Source: Acidobacteriota bacterium (GTDB lineage Bacteria > Acidobacteriota > Aminicenantia > Aminicenantales > Saccharicenantaceae). From it: a stretch of 64,000 nt of DNA. Under the pieces are notes generated by a model. It did not search any database. It was not told the DNA's origin and saw only the letters and a program-made list of their open reading frames with translations. Each line of letters begins with the position of its first letter. Within the stretch, counting starts at the first letter, position 1. The DNA lies in assembly GCA_033549365.1 (NCBI GenBank), contig JAWSUF010000006.1:62001-126000 (forward strand). The letters are read 5' to 3'. The translations under genes were made by a program, and so were the position numbers. Shown one piece after another: positions 16,138-24,675 of the stretch.

Positions 16138-16746
16138 TCAGGATTCCTGCCGTATTCCAGCGCAAAAATTGATCCGGAAGGAATAAGACTTTCTGGGAAC
16201 CATCATGAAGCCGTCCGTCAAGCCGACCCCGATGTCTCCGGCCGGGAGCCTGTCGAAAAGCGTTTTCTGACCGGAGACATCCCAGCCTTTATAGCCTGGA
16301 GCGTACCTTTTCCCGGGATGGAGACCGAGAGAGCGGCCCCATTCGCCGAGCCTGGCCTCGGCATTTCTGGAAACCGCGCTGACGGCCTCTGTTCCGAGAG
16401 CGTCAAGAACAAGCCCCCGGAGAAGGTCGTGTTCGGCCATGAATCGTGCGGCCCGTTGCTCGATGCCCGGTCCGATGGTGCAGATGCAGAGACCGGCGCT
16501 GAGGGCGCCGGCGAAAACGCCATGCGGTTCGAGCCCGCCGGACGGGACAACCGCAGCCGCCGCGGCGGGGGCCAGCAGCCGCGAAGCTTCGGCCGTTTCC
16601 TCGCGGACGAGATCGATGAGGGAGAGATCCCCTTGCTCCGGCCGCTTCCGCACGCCCAGACGGCGAAGAATCCGCGCCTCGTCGAATACGACGGGAAAAT
16701 CCCGCCATACCCGCGCACCTGTTTTTTCCGACCCTGCCGGGCTCAT
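16138..16746 (-). CDS. Free-standing methionine-synthase (MetH) activation-domain protein
   Basis: 202 residues corresponding only to the C-terminal SAM-binding reactivation domain of cobalamin-dependent methionine synthase. The diagnostic block is RYAPGYKGWDVSGQKTLFDRL followed by GDIGVGLTDGFMMVPRKSYSF, at the position of the family RxxPGYxxCPD motif and the Met-Pro-Ser/Lys-Ser strand. In MetH this domain binds SAM and re-methylates oxidised cob(II)alamin with an electron from flavodoxin. Here it is the last gene of an operon for a corrinoid protein, an MttB-like methyltransferase, a homocysteine methyltransferase and a RamA-like activator. It is separated from the MttB-like gene by 8 bases. 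The function is probably maintenance of the corrinoid cofactor, by inference from family and context. Confidence 0.82.
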   Translation of the reverse strand: MSPAGSEKTGARVWRDFPVVFDEARILRRLGVRKRPEQGDLSLIDLVREETAEASRLLAPAAAAAVVPSGGLEPHGVFAGALSAGLCICTIGPGIEQRAARFMAEHDLLRGLVLDALGTEAVSAVSRNAEARLGEWGRSLGLHPGKRYAPGYKGWDVSGQKTLFDRLPAGDIGVGLTDGFMMVPRKSYSFRINFCAGIRQES

Positions 16747-16754
16747 TTCCGATC

Positions 16755-18221
16755 TCAGGCTTCGTCGGGAAGTTGATCGAGACCGCAGGCCCGGGCATAG
16801 GCGGTCATGATTTCGCGAACGGCAACGGCTTTCGGCTCCTCGGGCGGAGACGGCGCATACCCGGACAGCCTCCGCTCCACGTCCTCGCGCGCTCGATCGG
16901 CCATGGTTTTTCTTCCCGAAGCAACCCAGGCCTCATAGGTTTCCCTGTCGGCCAGACGGGGCATGGTATGTTCGCTCCGGTAAAGCCGCCGCGTGTGTTC
17001 GTGGGTGAGGAAAGACATGTCCGGCCCAAGGGTTTTGAAAATATCCAGGGCGAGAGGGGTGTCGCGGCGTGAAATCCCGTCGAGCAAGCGGTAGGCCATT
17101 CCGCAGATCTCGTCGTCCACCACAAGCTTTTCGAGACTTTGACAGCTTTCGAAATCCAGCATGCCCGGTCCCGAAACGATATTGACACCGGCCAGCGCGG
17201 CCAGCACGGCGCCCAGAGCGGACTCCAGTCCGGCTTGAGTGTCGAGCGTCTTGGCGTCGGAGAGCCCCATATAGGCATGAACCGGCATTCCGAGAGCTTT
17301 CCCGACCTGGGCGTATCCGGCGTCGATCATCATGGTCTCGATCGCGCCCATGGGTGTCGTGCCCCGGCGCATGTCGAAGCTCGAGGGCGATCCGCCGAAA
17401 ATGACGGGCGCGCCGGGCCGGGCCGCCTGGCAAATGGCCATGCCGCAGAGATTTTCGGCCGTGTGCTGAACCAAGGTCCCGGCTATGGTGACGGGAGAGG
17501 TCGCCCCGGTCATGCCCATGGAGATGAGTTCGGACGGAATTCCGGCCCGGGCCGCATCGATCAGGCTTTGCGACGTCAAGCGGCTCCACTTCAGGGGAGG
17601 GGAGGGGCAGGCATCGAAGACGGCCAGCGGCTTTTCAGCGAGCGCCGCCGCGCTGCCCCGAATCGCCGTCAGCATCTCGCGCATGGGAGCGAAGCTTTCG
17701 ACGCGGAACGTTCCGGTGATGAAAGGCTTTTTCGCTTCCCGTAGGCCGAGATAAAGTCTGTAGGCATCGGCCATGTCGTGGGGGACGTCGGCGCTGACCA
17801 GCGCCGTGCTCTGGAAATGGATATGGGTCAGGGTTTCGGCCAGCCGGAAAAACCGGACCAGGTCCCGGGTGACCGGTTTGCGTTCGGACTGCGTTTCGGG
17901 ATCGAGGATGGAGACGGCCGCGGAGCCGGGATCGAAGTGGACGTTGTCGCCGCCGATGATGAACGATTTTTCACCCGTTCGGTCATAAAGCCGGATTTCG
18001 GAAGGCGTCGTCGCCAGGGCGTTTTCGACCAGACTGCGCCCCAGGCAGGCTTTCTGGGACTTGAGGTCGATTTGTGCTCCCGCGCCGCCGAGAAGCTTGA
18101 GGGCGTTTTCGTTTTCGACGAAGATGCCGTGGTTTTCAAGCAAAGAAAAGGCTTCGTCGATGATGGAGCCGACCAAGCCGTCGTCCAGGAGGGTCATACG
18201 GGGTCTGATTGCGGCGCTCAT
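16755..18221 (-). CDS. Non-pyrrolysine MttB-family corrinoid methyltransferase
   Basis: 488 residues of the trimethylamine methyltransferase (MttB) superfamily. The frame has no in-frame TAG, so it lacks the pyrrolysine that marks true trimethylamine enzymes and belongs with the glycine-betaine-type homologues. Recognisable blocks include FSLLENHGIFVENENALKLL, VHFDPGSAAVSILDPET, PLAVFDACPSPPLKWS, ELISMGMTGATSPVTIAGT, PVIFGGSPSSFDMRRGTTP and GSGPG-like VNIVSGPGMLDFESC. Family role: moving a methyl group from a quaternary or tertiary amine (or a related methyl donor) to the corrinoid on its partner protein. The partner is encoded immediately upstream with a 4-base overlap. The methyl donor cannot be read from the sequence. 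Confidence 0.9.
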   Translation of the reverse strand: MSAAIRPRMTLLDDGLVGSIIDEAFSLLENHGIFVENENALKLLGGAGAQIDLKSQKACLGRSLVENALATTPSEIRLYDRTGEKSFIIGGDNVHFDPGSAAVSILDPETQSERKPVTRDLVRFFRLAETLTHIHFQSTALVSADVPHDMADAYRLYLGLREAKKPFITGTFRVESFAPMREMLTAIRGSAAALAEKPLAVFDACPSPPLKWSRLTSQSLIDAARAGIPSELISMGMTGATSPVTIAGTLVQHTAENLCGMAICQAARPGAPVIFGGSPSSFDMRRGTTPMGAIETMMIDAGYAQVGKALGMPVHAYMGLSDAKTLDTQAGLESALGAVLAALAGVNIVSGPGMLDFESCQSLEKLVVDDEICGMAYRLLDGISRRDTPLALDIFKTLGPDMSFLTHEHTRRLYRSEHTMPRLADRETYEAWVASGRKTMADRAREDVERRLSGYAPSPPEEPKAVAVREIMTAYARACGLDQLPDEA

Positions 18222-18907
18222 CGGATGTCTCTCCCAGCGTGTTCACGGCGTTTTTTCACATCGGTTGCAATGGTTTTTGCCGCGCGCACGGCGTCGGGGG
18301 CGTTGGCACCGAATCCGTCGGCACCGATCTGTTCGGCCCAGGCCCGGGTCACGGGCGCTCCGCCGACCAGTACGCCGTAACGGTCGCGGAGGCCTTTGTC
18401 CGCAAGAAGGCCGATCAGCCGCTTCTGGTTGAGCATGGTCGTCGTCAACAGGGCGGACAGACAGATGATGTCCGCTTTCTTCTCCTCGGCCTCGGCAATA
18501 AAGCGTTCCAGCTTGACATCGGCTCCGAGATCATGGACTTCGAAGCCATTGGCCTGGAGCATCGCGGCGACCAGATTTTTCCCGATATCGTGGATGTCGC
18601 CCTCGACGGTGCCGATGACCACGGCGCCCTCGGGCGACGCCGCCCGGCCGCCTTGAAGAAGAGCCGGCCTCAAAACCTCCATGGCCTCCTTCATGCAGGC
18701 GGCACTCGTGATGAGTTCGGGCAGGAAATACTCGCCCTCTTCCCAGAGATCGCCGACTTTCTGAATGCCGGGGATATAGCCTTTCTCCATGACCCTCGCG
18801 GGATCGATGCCGAGACCCAGGGCCTCCTCGGCCAGAGTCCGAGCCCGGATCTTGTCTCCGGACACGACGGCCTCCCGCATGGCGTCGAACAATTTTTCTT
18901 CAGTCAT
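18218..18907 (-). CDS. Methyltransferase corrinoid-binding protein (MtbC/MtgC type)
   Basis: 229 residues. The N-terminal half is the helical cap domain (PGIQKVGDLWEEGEYFLPELI), and from about residue 92 there is a B12-binding Rossmann domain with the DxHxxG motif Asp104-Ile-His106-Asp-Ile-Gly109 (EGDIHDIGKN), where His106 is the lower axial cobalt ligand. LLTTTMLNQKRLI and VLVGGAPVT complete the family pattern. It carries the methyl group between the MttB-like protein and a methyl acceptor enzyme. It overlaps the homocysteine methyltransferase gene by 8 bases upstream and the MttB-like gene by 4 bases downstream, the tightest possible coupling of donor, carrier and acceptor proteins. Confidence 0.94.
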   Translation of the reverse strand: MTEEKLFDAMREAVVSGDKIRARTLAEEALGLGIDPARVMEKGYIPGIQKVGDLWEEGEYFLPELITSAACMKEAMEVLRPALLQGGRAASPEGAVVIGTVEGDIHDIGKNLVAAMLQANGFEVHDLGADVKLERFIAEAEEKKADIICLSALLTTTMLNQKRLIGLLADKGLRDRYGVLVGGAPVTRAWAEQIGADGFGANAPDAVRAAKTIATDVKKRREHAGRDIR

Positions 18908-19787
18908 GACAACTCCTCCCTAGAATTTCCGCCATCCTCCGGATGGTGTCCGGATCCGTGCCGCAGCATCCGCCGATGATGTTCGCGCCGGCCGCGGCCA
19001 TTCGGGGAACGTGGGCGACATAATCTTCGACACTCTGCGCATAGGTGACCCCGGCGTCTCCGATCTGCGGCTGTCCCGAATTCGCTTGGGCAATCAGAGG
19101 AAGCGGAGTGGCCGCCCGCATCTCGGCGACAAGAGCGGCCATATCCTTGCTGTCCAACGTGCAGTTGGCGCCGACGGCGGCCGCGCCCGCCTTTTCAAGA
19201 GCGGACAAACTCGCCGCGACGGCGTCGCCCATGATTGTGAAATAGCCCCGGGGAAAGCTGTTGAACGTCAAGGTCGTGAACACGGGACATCCGGTCTTCC
19301 GGGCCGCCCGGAGAGCGCAGAGAGCCTCCCGGAGATCGTACTGGGTTTCGATGAGCAGAAAATCCACGCCGCCTTCCGCGAGGGCTTGGGCCTGGAGGGC
19401 ATACGTTTCTTCAAGCTGGGATTCCGTGCACTCGCCTTGAGGGGCCAGAAATCGGCCCGTCGGACCCAGGCTCCCACCGACGAATCGACCGCTGGGACGG
19501 ACCGAGACGGCGATTTCCGCGGCGGCGCGGTTGAGCTCCTCGGCCCGGTCCTGCAGACCGTGAGAGGCCAGTTTGATCGGCGTGCCGCCGAAGCTGTTGG
19601 TCAGGACGGCATCCGCTCCGGCCTCGAAATAGGCGGCGTGAACGCTGCGGATTTCATCGGGACGTTCGGCGTTCCACAGTTCGGGCGGATCGCCGGGCGA
19701 AAGCCCTTTCTGAAAAAGCTGGGTGCCCATGGCGCCGTCAAGGAGGACAACTCTTCGGGCGGCAAGTTCGAGAATGGGTGAGGTCAT
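18900..19787 (-). CDS. Homocysteine S-methyltransferase-type module
   Basis: 295 residues, equal to the N-terminal homocysteine-binding barrel of MetH. The start VVLLDGAMGTQLFQKGL is canonical, TNSFGGTP follows, and the zinc ligands are Cys209 (GANC), Cys274 and Cys275 (GGCCGT), which bind the homocysteine thiolate. It would accept a methyl group from the corrinoid protein encoded next to it and make methionine. Alternative: it acts on another thiol, or with S-methylmethionine like MmuM; the operon partners favour corrinoid as methyl source. It overlaps the activator gene by 4 bases and the corrinoid protein gene by 8 bases. Confidence 0.9.
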   Translation of the reverse strand: MTSPILELAARRVVLLDGAMGTQLFQKGLSPGDPPELWNAERPDEIRSVHAAYFEAGADAVLTNSFGGTPIKLASHGLQDRAEELNRAAAEIAVSVRPSGRFVGGSLGPTGRFLAPQGECTESQLEETYALQAQALAEGGVDFLLIETQYDLREALCALRAARKTGCPVFTTLTFNSFPRGYFTIMGDAVAASLSALEKAGAAAVGANCTLDSKDMAALVAEMRAATPLPLIAQANSGQPQIGDAGVTYAQSVEDYVAHVPRMAAAGANIIGGCCGTDPDTIRRMAEILGRSCHD

Positions 19788-21568
19788 AATTCATCTCCTG
19801 TGAAGGGTCGGAAAGCCAGGGATTCCACAAACACATCCTGGAACAGGCCGCCCGAACCCAGGGACAGATGGAGGATTTTTCCGACGGATGACGCGAGGCG
19901 CTTTCTTTCGGAGGCTTGGAGAAGGAGTTTTCTTGCCCCTGCAAGAGAGGCGTTTCCGAGAAACATCACCTTTTCAGGATCGATGGACGGCACAAGCCCC
20001 AGCGTCATGGCGTTTCGAATGTTCATTGACGCGCCGAAGGCGCCGGCGACGAGAATTCCGTCGAGGTCGTCCAGGACGACACGGGCGCTCCGAAGAAGCA
20101 GGCGGATTCCCGTCTTCAAGGCGGCGACGGCCAATTGAAGCTCTCTCACGTCCGTCTGGGTCAGGACCGGGCCCGAACCGAGAGGCAGGATTTTGTCGGC
20201 CCGGGCGATCCGGCCGTCCCGGCCGAGGAGTCCGTTTTCGAGGGCGACGGCCAGGGTGTCGATCAAGCCGGTGCCGCACACTCCCGCGGCGGGGCCGTTT
20301 CCCAATGTCTCGCAGAGGAAACGACCGTCTTTCCATTCGACCCTGTGGACGGCGCCGGGAACGGCCATCATCCCGCAGGAGATGCTCATGCCCTCGAAAG
20401 CGGGCCCGGCAGCGGTGGACGCGGCGAACATGCGGCGGCCTTTTTTCAGGACAATTTCGCCGTTGGTTCCCAGGTCGATAAAAAGCCATGTTCCCGGGCG
20501 CCGGTCGAACTCCGACGCGGACAGCCCGGCCGCGACATCGCCTCCGATGAAGCTTTTGATGTTGGGAACAATGAGAACACGGGCGGGAGGACACGAAGTC
20601 AATCCGACATCCCCGGCTTCGAGGGGAGGAAGCGATCGGAATACGGCATGGAAGGGTGAGAACCCGAGGGTATCCACCGGAACACCCAGAAGGAGATGGT
20701 TCATGGCCGTGTTTCCGGCGATGACGCAATCATAAATCGCCGGGTCGCCCGGAACGGCTCCGACAAGTTCCCGAATCAGCTCGTTCAGGATCTCCAATAC
20801 GGATCTTCTCAGTCTTTCGCGGTCGGCCGGATCCTCGACGGCCCGCGTAATTCGTGAGAGAAGATCGGCTCCGTAGGCGGCCTGGGGGTTGAGCGCCATT
20901 TTCCGCCCAATGATTTTTCCCGTGTTGAGATCGACGAGTTCGACGGCGATGGTCGTCGTACCGACATCCACGGCGATTCCGTAAGTCGAGCCCGTCGTGT
21001 CTCCGGGTTCAAGGCCGATGACATCGTCCGGACCGTAGAAAACGGCCGTCAGCCCCTTCGCGTCTTTTAGGGATTTTCCCGGGAGATCACGCAGGGTTCG
21101 GAGGGCGATCCGCAGGTTTTTGCGCCCTATTGCCGCAGCCAGGATTTCCTGGAGCGAGAGGGGAGAGGAGAGCGAGGAATCCGGAGCCTCGATCCGGATC
21201 TTTGACACCGCGGGAGCGATATCCGAGACGGACCCTGTTTCGGTCACAGCGGCCCCCGCAGGCCGTTCCGTCCGGGATGTCTCGGGAACCTGGATCTCGA
21301 CATCTCCCGCCGGCCGAAAGATGCAGGCCAGGCGGCGGCCGGGTTCGTCCCCATGACGGGCGAGAAGACGGGCCTCGCCTTCGCTCGGATGCCCGGGATC
21401 GCCCGAGATCACCCGAATCCGGCACTGCCCGCAGGTTCCTTTTCCTCCGCACTCGGACCGGAGATCGATCCCGGCGCTTTGGATGATGCCGGACATTCGA
21501 TCGCCTTGCTTCGCCGCCCACCGAATCCTTTCCGGGCTGATGGTGACGGTGATCTTTTTGTCGCTCAT
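19784..21568 (-). CDS. RACE/RamA-like ferredoxin-ASKHA activator of corrinoid proteins
   Basis: 594 residues. The N-terminal 90 residues form a plant-type [2Fe-2S] ferredoxin domain with Cys40, Cys46, Cys49 and Cys82 (ECGGKGTCGQCRIRV, then RRLACIF). The rest is the DUF4445-type ASKHA ATPase: YGIAVDVGTTTIAVELVDL, NPQAAYGADLLSRI, IAGNTAMNHLLLG, FIDLGTNGEIVL and GPAFEGMSISCGM. Such proteins use ATP to drive electrons onto cob(II)amide in corrinoid methyltransferases. It is the first gene of the operon. The start at 21568 is chosen because the domain begins at MSDKKITVTISP and AAGG lies seven bases upstream; an in-frame ATG at 21595 is also possible. Confidence 0.92.
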   Translation of the reverse strand: MSDKKITVTISPERIRWAAKQGDRMSGIIQSAGIDLRSECGGKGTCGQCRIRVISGDPGHPSEGEARLLARHGDEPGRRLACIFRPAGDVEIQVPETSRTERPAGAAVTETGSVSDIAPAVSKIRIEAPDSSLSSPLSLQEILAAAIGRKNLRIALRTLRDLPGKSLKDAKGLTAVFYGPDDVIGLEPGDTTGSTYGIAVDVGTTTIAVELVDLNTGKIIGRKMALNPQAAYGADLLSRITRAVEDPADRERLRRSVLEILNELIRELVGAVPGDPAIYDCVIAGNTAMNHLLLGVPVDTLGFSPFHAVFRSLPPLEAGDVGLTSCPPARVLIVPNIKSFIGGDVAAGLSASEFDRRPGTWLFIDLGTNGEIVLKKGRRMFAASTAAGPAFEGMSISCGMMAVPGAVHRVEWKDGRFLCETLGNGPAAGVCGTGLIDTLAVALENGLLGRDGRIARADKILPLGSGPVLTQTDVRELQLAVAALKTGIRLLLRSARVVLDDLDGILVAGAFGASMNIRNAMTLGLVPSIDPEKVMFLGNASLAGARKLLLQASERKRLASSVGKILHLSLGSGGLFQDVFVESLAFRPFTGDEL

Positions 21569-21671
21569 GGGCCGGCCTTTTTCATAAGAAGGCATTTTAT
21601 CGTATTTGGCTTCCGTTTGACAGGCCTCCGATTCATCCAAAGTCCGGGTTCCGACAAGAAAAATTTTGGGT

Positions 21672-21677
21672 TATAAT
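21672..21677 (+). promoter_or_regulatory. Perfect -10 box upstream of tldD
   Basis: TATAAT at 21672-21677, about 92 bases before the tldD ATG at 21769. The -35 region at the right distance (TTCCGA at 21649-21654) is weak. It lies in the divergent gap between the corrinoid operon and tldD. Confidence 0.4.
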
Positions 21678-21768
21678 GATCCGGTATGAATCGCACCGCC
21701 CGCCGTTTCCGTAATCCCGAAAAATCCCGGTGGGCGCCGCGTCGAACATTTCACGTCAGGGGAGGACC

Positions 21769-23295
21769 ATGAGTTATCCACGATTTTTCACCGCGGACAT
21801 CCCTCGCCGGAGGTTTCTCGAGCTCAGCCTCAAGGGCGGGGCGGTTTTGGCCGTGTCCCCCGCGATGCTGTCCTGCGTCAAGGCGGGCCGGCGTCCTGAG
21901 TCGCTCGAAGTCGACAAATCCGTTCTGGACCGGGTGATCCGGAAGGCTCTTGAAACGGGCGGCGATTTCGCCGACGTCTACGCCGAACATCGGGTTACAC
22001 GCAAAATCCTGATGGAGGAATCGAAATTCAAGAGCGCCGTAACCGGCATCAGCCGCGGGGCCGGAGTCCGGGTCATCGCCGGAGACAAGACGGGATTCGC
22101 CTACACTGACGAAATCACCGAAGAGGTGCTTCTCCGCGCCGCGCAGACGGCCTCGGCCATCGCTCGAAGCGGCGCGGCAACCGCGGCGGTTCCCGTGAAG
22201 GAGGAGAAGCGGCCTTCCTATATTACGGTCAAGGTGCCCCTGGGAGAGGTGGCCGACGAAAAGCGGCTGGATATCATGAAGAGGGCCGATGACGCCGCCC
22301 TGGCCTTCGACTCCCGGATCCGGATGGCTTCCATCGATTATTACGACGAGATCCGCGGCCGCGTCGTCGCCAACAGCGAGGGGCTCTACCTCAGCGACGA
22401 ACTGCCGCACATTTTCTTCATCGTTCAGACGCTCGGCCGGGACGGCGCGGCCTCGCACATGGGCCGGGAGCGCCTCAGCCGCCATTCGGGCATCGAGGTT
22501 TTCGACGAGGTCACCCCTGAGGAGGTGGCCCGGGCCTGCGCCCGCGAATCCATCGCCATGCTGGAGGCCCAGGATGCACCGGCCGGCCGCATGGACGTCG
22601 TGATGCAGAACGGCTGGGGAGGCGTGCTGGTTCACGAGGCCGTCGGCCATCCGCTCGAAGCCGACAACATCGCCCGGGAAACCGGAGTCTTTGTCGGCAG
22701 GATGGGACAAAAAGTCGCCTCCGACGTCTTCACCATGGTCGACGACGGCACTCTTCCCAACTTCCGCGGCACAAAGAATTTCGACGACGAGGGCACGCCC
22801 ATGCAGAGGAACGTCCTCATCGAGAACGGCGTTCTGGTCAAGTACATGACCGACGTCCTTTCGGCCAAACAGCTCGGAATGGAACGGACGGGAAACGGCC
22901 GGCGGGAAAGTTTCCACTATATCCCGATTCCCCGGATGACCAACACCTTCATCGAAAAAGGGAAGGACACCCCGGCCGATATTCTGGCCTCGACGCCAAG
23001 CGGCCTTTACGTTCAGAGCCTGAGCGGAGGGAGCGTCAACCCGACGACGGGCGTTTTCAACTTCACCTGCCGGGAAGCCTACTTGATCGAGAACGGCAAA
23101 AAAACCGTTCCCGTCCGCGGCGCCACTCTGATCGGAAACTGTCTGGATGTCATCGCCGGCATCGACGCCGTGGGGGACGACCTGGACTTCGGACCGGGAA
23201 TCTGCGGCAAAGGCCAGATGGCTGAAGTCACGGCCGGACAGCCCACCGTCCGGATCCGGGGCATCAATGTCGGCGGATCGCGGGCCCGGGCCTAG
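21769..23295 (+). CDS. tldD: TldD-family metallopeptidase with an export signal
   Basis: 508 residues. The catalytic metal motif is HEAVGH (His289, Glu290, His294) in GGVLVHEAVGHPLEADN, and ETGVFVGRMGQKVAS, NFDDEGTPMQRNVLIENG and SGGSVNPTTGVFNF follow the TldD pattern. TldD works with TldE (next gene, 24 bases downstream) to cleave unfolded or modified peptides. Unusually, the N-terminus has a twin-arginine-like RRRFLELSLKG followed by a hydrophobic stretch ending LSC, which looks like a Tat signal or lipobox; normal TldD is cytoplasmic. The ATG at 21769 is fixed by GGGGAGG four bases upstream, so the signal is part of the translated protein. Family call is firm, location is uncertain. Confidence 0.92.
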   Translation: MSYPRFFTADIPRRRFLELSLKGGAVLAVSPAMLSCVKAGRRPESLEVDKSVLDRVIRKALETGGDFADVYAEHRVTRKILMEESKFKSAVTGISRGAGVRVIAGDKTGFAYTDEITEEVLLRAAQTASAIARSGAATAAVPVKEEKRPSYITVKVPLGEVADEKRLDIMKRADDAALAFDSRIRMASIDYYDEIRGRVVANSEGLYLSDELPHIFFIVQTLGRDGAASHMGRERLSRHSGIEVFDEVTPEEVARACARESIAMLEAQDAPAGRMDVVMQNGWGGVLVHEAVGHPLEADNIARETGVFVGRMGQKVASDVFTMVDDGTLPNFRGTKNFDDEGTPMQRNVLIENGVLVKYMTDVLSAKQLGMERTGNGRRESFHYIPIPRMTNTFIEKGKDTPADILASTPSGLYVQSLSGGSVNPTTGVFNFTCREAYLIENGKKTVPVRGATLIGNCLDVIAGIDAVGDDLDFGPGICGKGQMAEVTAGQPTVRIRGINVGGSRARA

Positions 23296-23319
23296 GGAAA
23301 GCGGAGAAAGGAGATTCCT

Positions 23320-24654
23320 ATGAACATCAGGGAAACGGCTGAACGATATGTCGCGGAGTGTCTGAAAAAAGGCGCCGACGCGGCCGAGGTCTATGTCGAA
23401 TCGGGACGGCGGTTGAGCGTCCGCATCCGGAACGGCGCCGTTGAAACCGTGCAGGAAGCGGCCGGCCGGGGCGCCGGATTCCGCGTCTTCGTCAAAAACG
23501 CCATGGCCTTCGCCCATTCGAACGATCTTTCCGAAAAAACCTGCGAAAAGGCCATCGAGCGTGCCATCTCCTTCGCCCGGATCACAACACCCGATCCGAA
23601 CAACATTCTCCCCGACGATCCCGGTGTCGGCGATGCCGGCCCCCTCTACGATCCCGAGATCGAGACCATCCCCCTGGAAAGGAAAATCGATCTGGCCCTC
23701 AAGGCCGAGGAGACGGCCCTGAAAGACGCCCGCATCACGCTGAGCGGTGGAGCCAATTATGGGGAAGGGGAGGGAGAGATCGCCCTGGCCAACTCCCACG
23801 GCCTTCTTAAAAGTTATCGGGCAACGAGCTGTTCCTTCGGCGTGTCCGTTGTGGCCGCCAAGGACGACGAACGGTCCTCGGGAGGCGAATCCTGCGGCCG
23901 CCGGTTCTTTGCCGATCTCAAAACCGTACCGGAGGTGGCTGAGCGGGCGGCCTGGAAAGCCTGGCGGATGCTCGGCGCCAAGCCGGTCAAAACCCAGAGA
24001 GCGTCCGTTGTCTTTGATGCCGACGTCGCTTACGCCCTTCTCGGGGGGATTCTCGGCGCCGTCAACGGCGAACGCGTTCTCCAGGGGGCGAGTTTTCTGG
24101 CCGGAAAACTCGACCGGAAAATCGGCTCGGGACTGATGACCCTGATCGACGACGGCCTCCGCCCCAAAGGCCCTGCGAGCGCCCCCTTCGACGGCGAGGG
24201 AGTCCCCAAACGCACCCGGGTCATCGTCGAAAAGGGCGTTCTCCGCGGCTATCTGTACAACACCATCGTCGCCGCACGGGCCGGTGTTCAAAGCACGGGA
24301 AACGCCTCCCGGGGCGGTTTTTCCAGCCTGCCCGGCATCGGACCCCATAATTTTTATATGGAAGCCGGAATCCATAAGCCTGAAGACATCGTTCGGGCCA
24401 CCCGGCGCGGCCTTCTGGTCACGGAAGTGACGGGCTACGGCATCAATCCCGTGAACGGCCATTTCAGCGGCGGCGTGGCCGGATTCTGGATCGAAAACGG
24501 CAAAATCGTCCACCCGGTCCGAGGATTGACCGCAGCCGGAAGCGCTGAGGAAATGCTCAACGGCATCGATATGGTCGGAAACGATCTCGATCTCAACCGG
24601 GGACTGACCGCCCCGACCTTCCGGATCCGGGAGCTCCAGATCGGCGGCGTCTAA
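23320..24654 (+). CDS. tldE: TldE/PmbA-like partner subunit
   Basis: 444 residues of the TldD/PmbA superfamily without the HExxxH metal motif, as expected for the TldE partner. Blocks seen: AEVYVESGRRLSVRIRNGAVETV at the start, PGVGDAGPLYDPEIETIPLE, VVFDADVAYALLGGILGAVNG, GEGVPKRTRVIVEKGVLRGY and GINPVNGHFSGGVAGFWIENGK near the end. It starts with an ordinary cytoplasmic N-terminus (MNIRETAERYVAEC), in contrast to the signal-bearing TldD before it. A GAAAGGAG site precedes the ATG. The two should form the heterodimeric peptidase if both end up in the same compartment. Confidence 0.9.
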   Translation: MNIRETAERYVAECLKKGADAAEVYVESGRRLSVRIRNGAVETVQEAAGRGAGFRVFVKNAMAFAHSNDLSEKTCEKAIERAISFARITTPDPNNILPDDPGVGDAGPLYDPEIETIPLERKIDLALKAEETALKDARITLSGGANYGEGEGEIALANSHGLLKSYRATSCSFGVSVVAAKDDERSSGGESCGRRFFADLKTVPEVAERAAWKAWRMLGAKPVKTQRASVVFDADVAYALLGGILGAVNGERVLQGASFLAGKLDRKIGSGLMTLIDDGLRPKGPASAPFDGEGVPKRTRVIVEKGVLRGYLYNTIVAARAGVQSTGNASRGGFSSLPGIGPHNFYMEAGIHKPEDIVRATRRGLLVTEVTGYGINPVNGHFSGGVAGFWIENGKIVHPVRGLTAAGSAEEMLNGIDMVGNDLDLNRGLTAPTFRIRELQIGGV

Positions 24655-24675
24655 AAAAAAGCCGGAGCCGGCCTT
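24652..24675 (-). terminator. Intrinsic terminator of the porin gene
   Basis: Read on the minus strand, directly after the porin TGA, the sequence is AAGGCCG, loop GCTC, CGGC and then eight T. The stem can extend through A-T pairs on both sides. It overlaps the tldE stop codon on the other strand, so it may also limit plus-strand read-through. Confidence 0.75.

Noticed and set aside
16755-18221. Pyrrolysine-containing trimethylamine methyltransferase
   Set aside because: The frame runs through without any in-frame TAG, so it is a non-pyrrolysine MttB homologue and no pyrrolysine system is implied.
21617-21622. TTGACA as a -35 box upstream of tldD
   Set aside because: No -10-like hexamer lies 16-19 bases downstream (the position reads AAGTCC), and it falls just upstream of the divergent operon start.
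21751-24513. A 920-codon open frame antisense to tldD and tldE
   Set aside because: It mirrors the third-position GC bias of two well-recognised genes on the other strand and shows no family motif or ribosome binding site. The same applies to long antisense frames at 35581-37818, 39530-41683 and 10376-11899.
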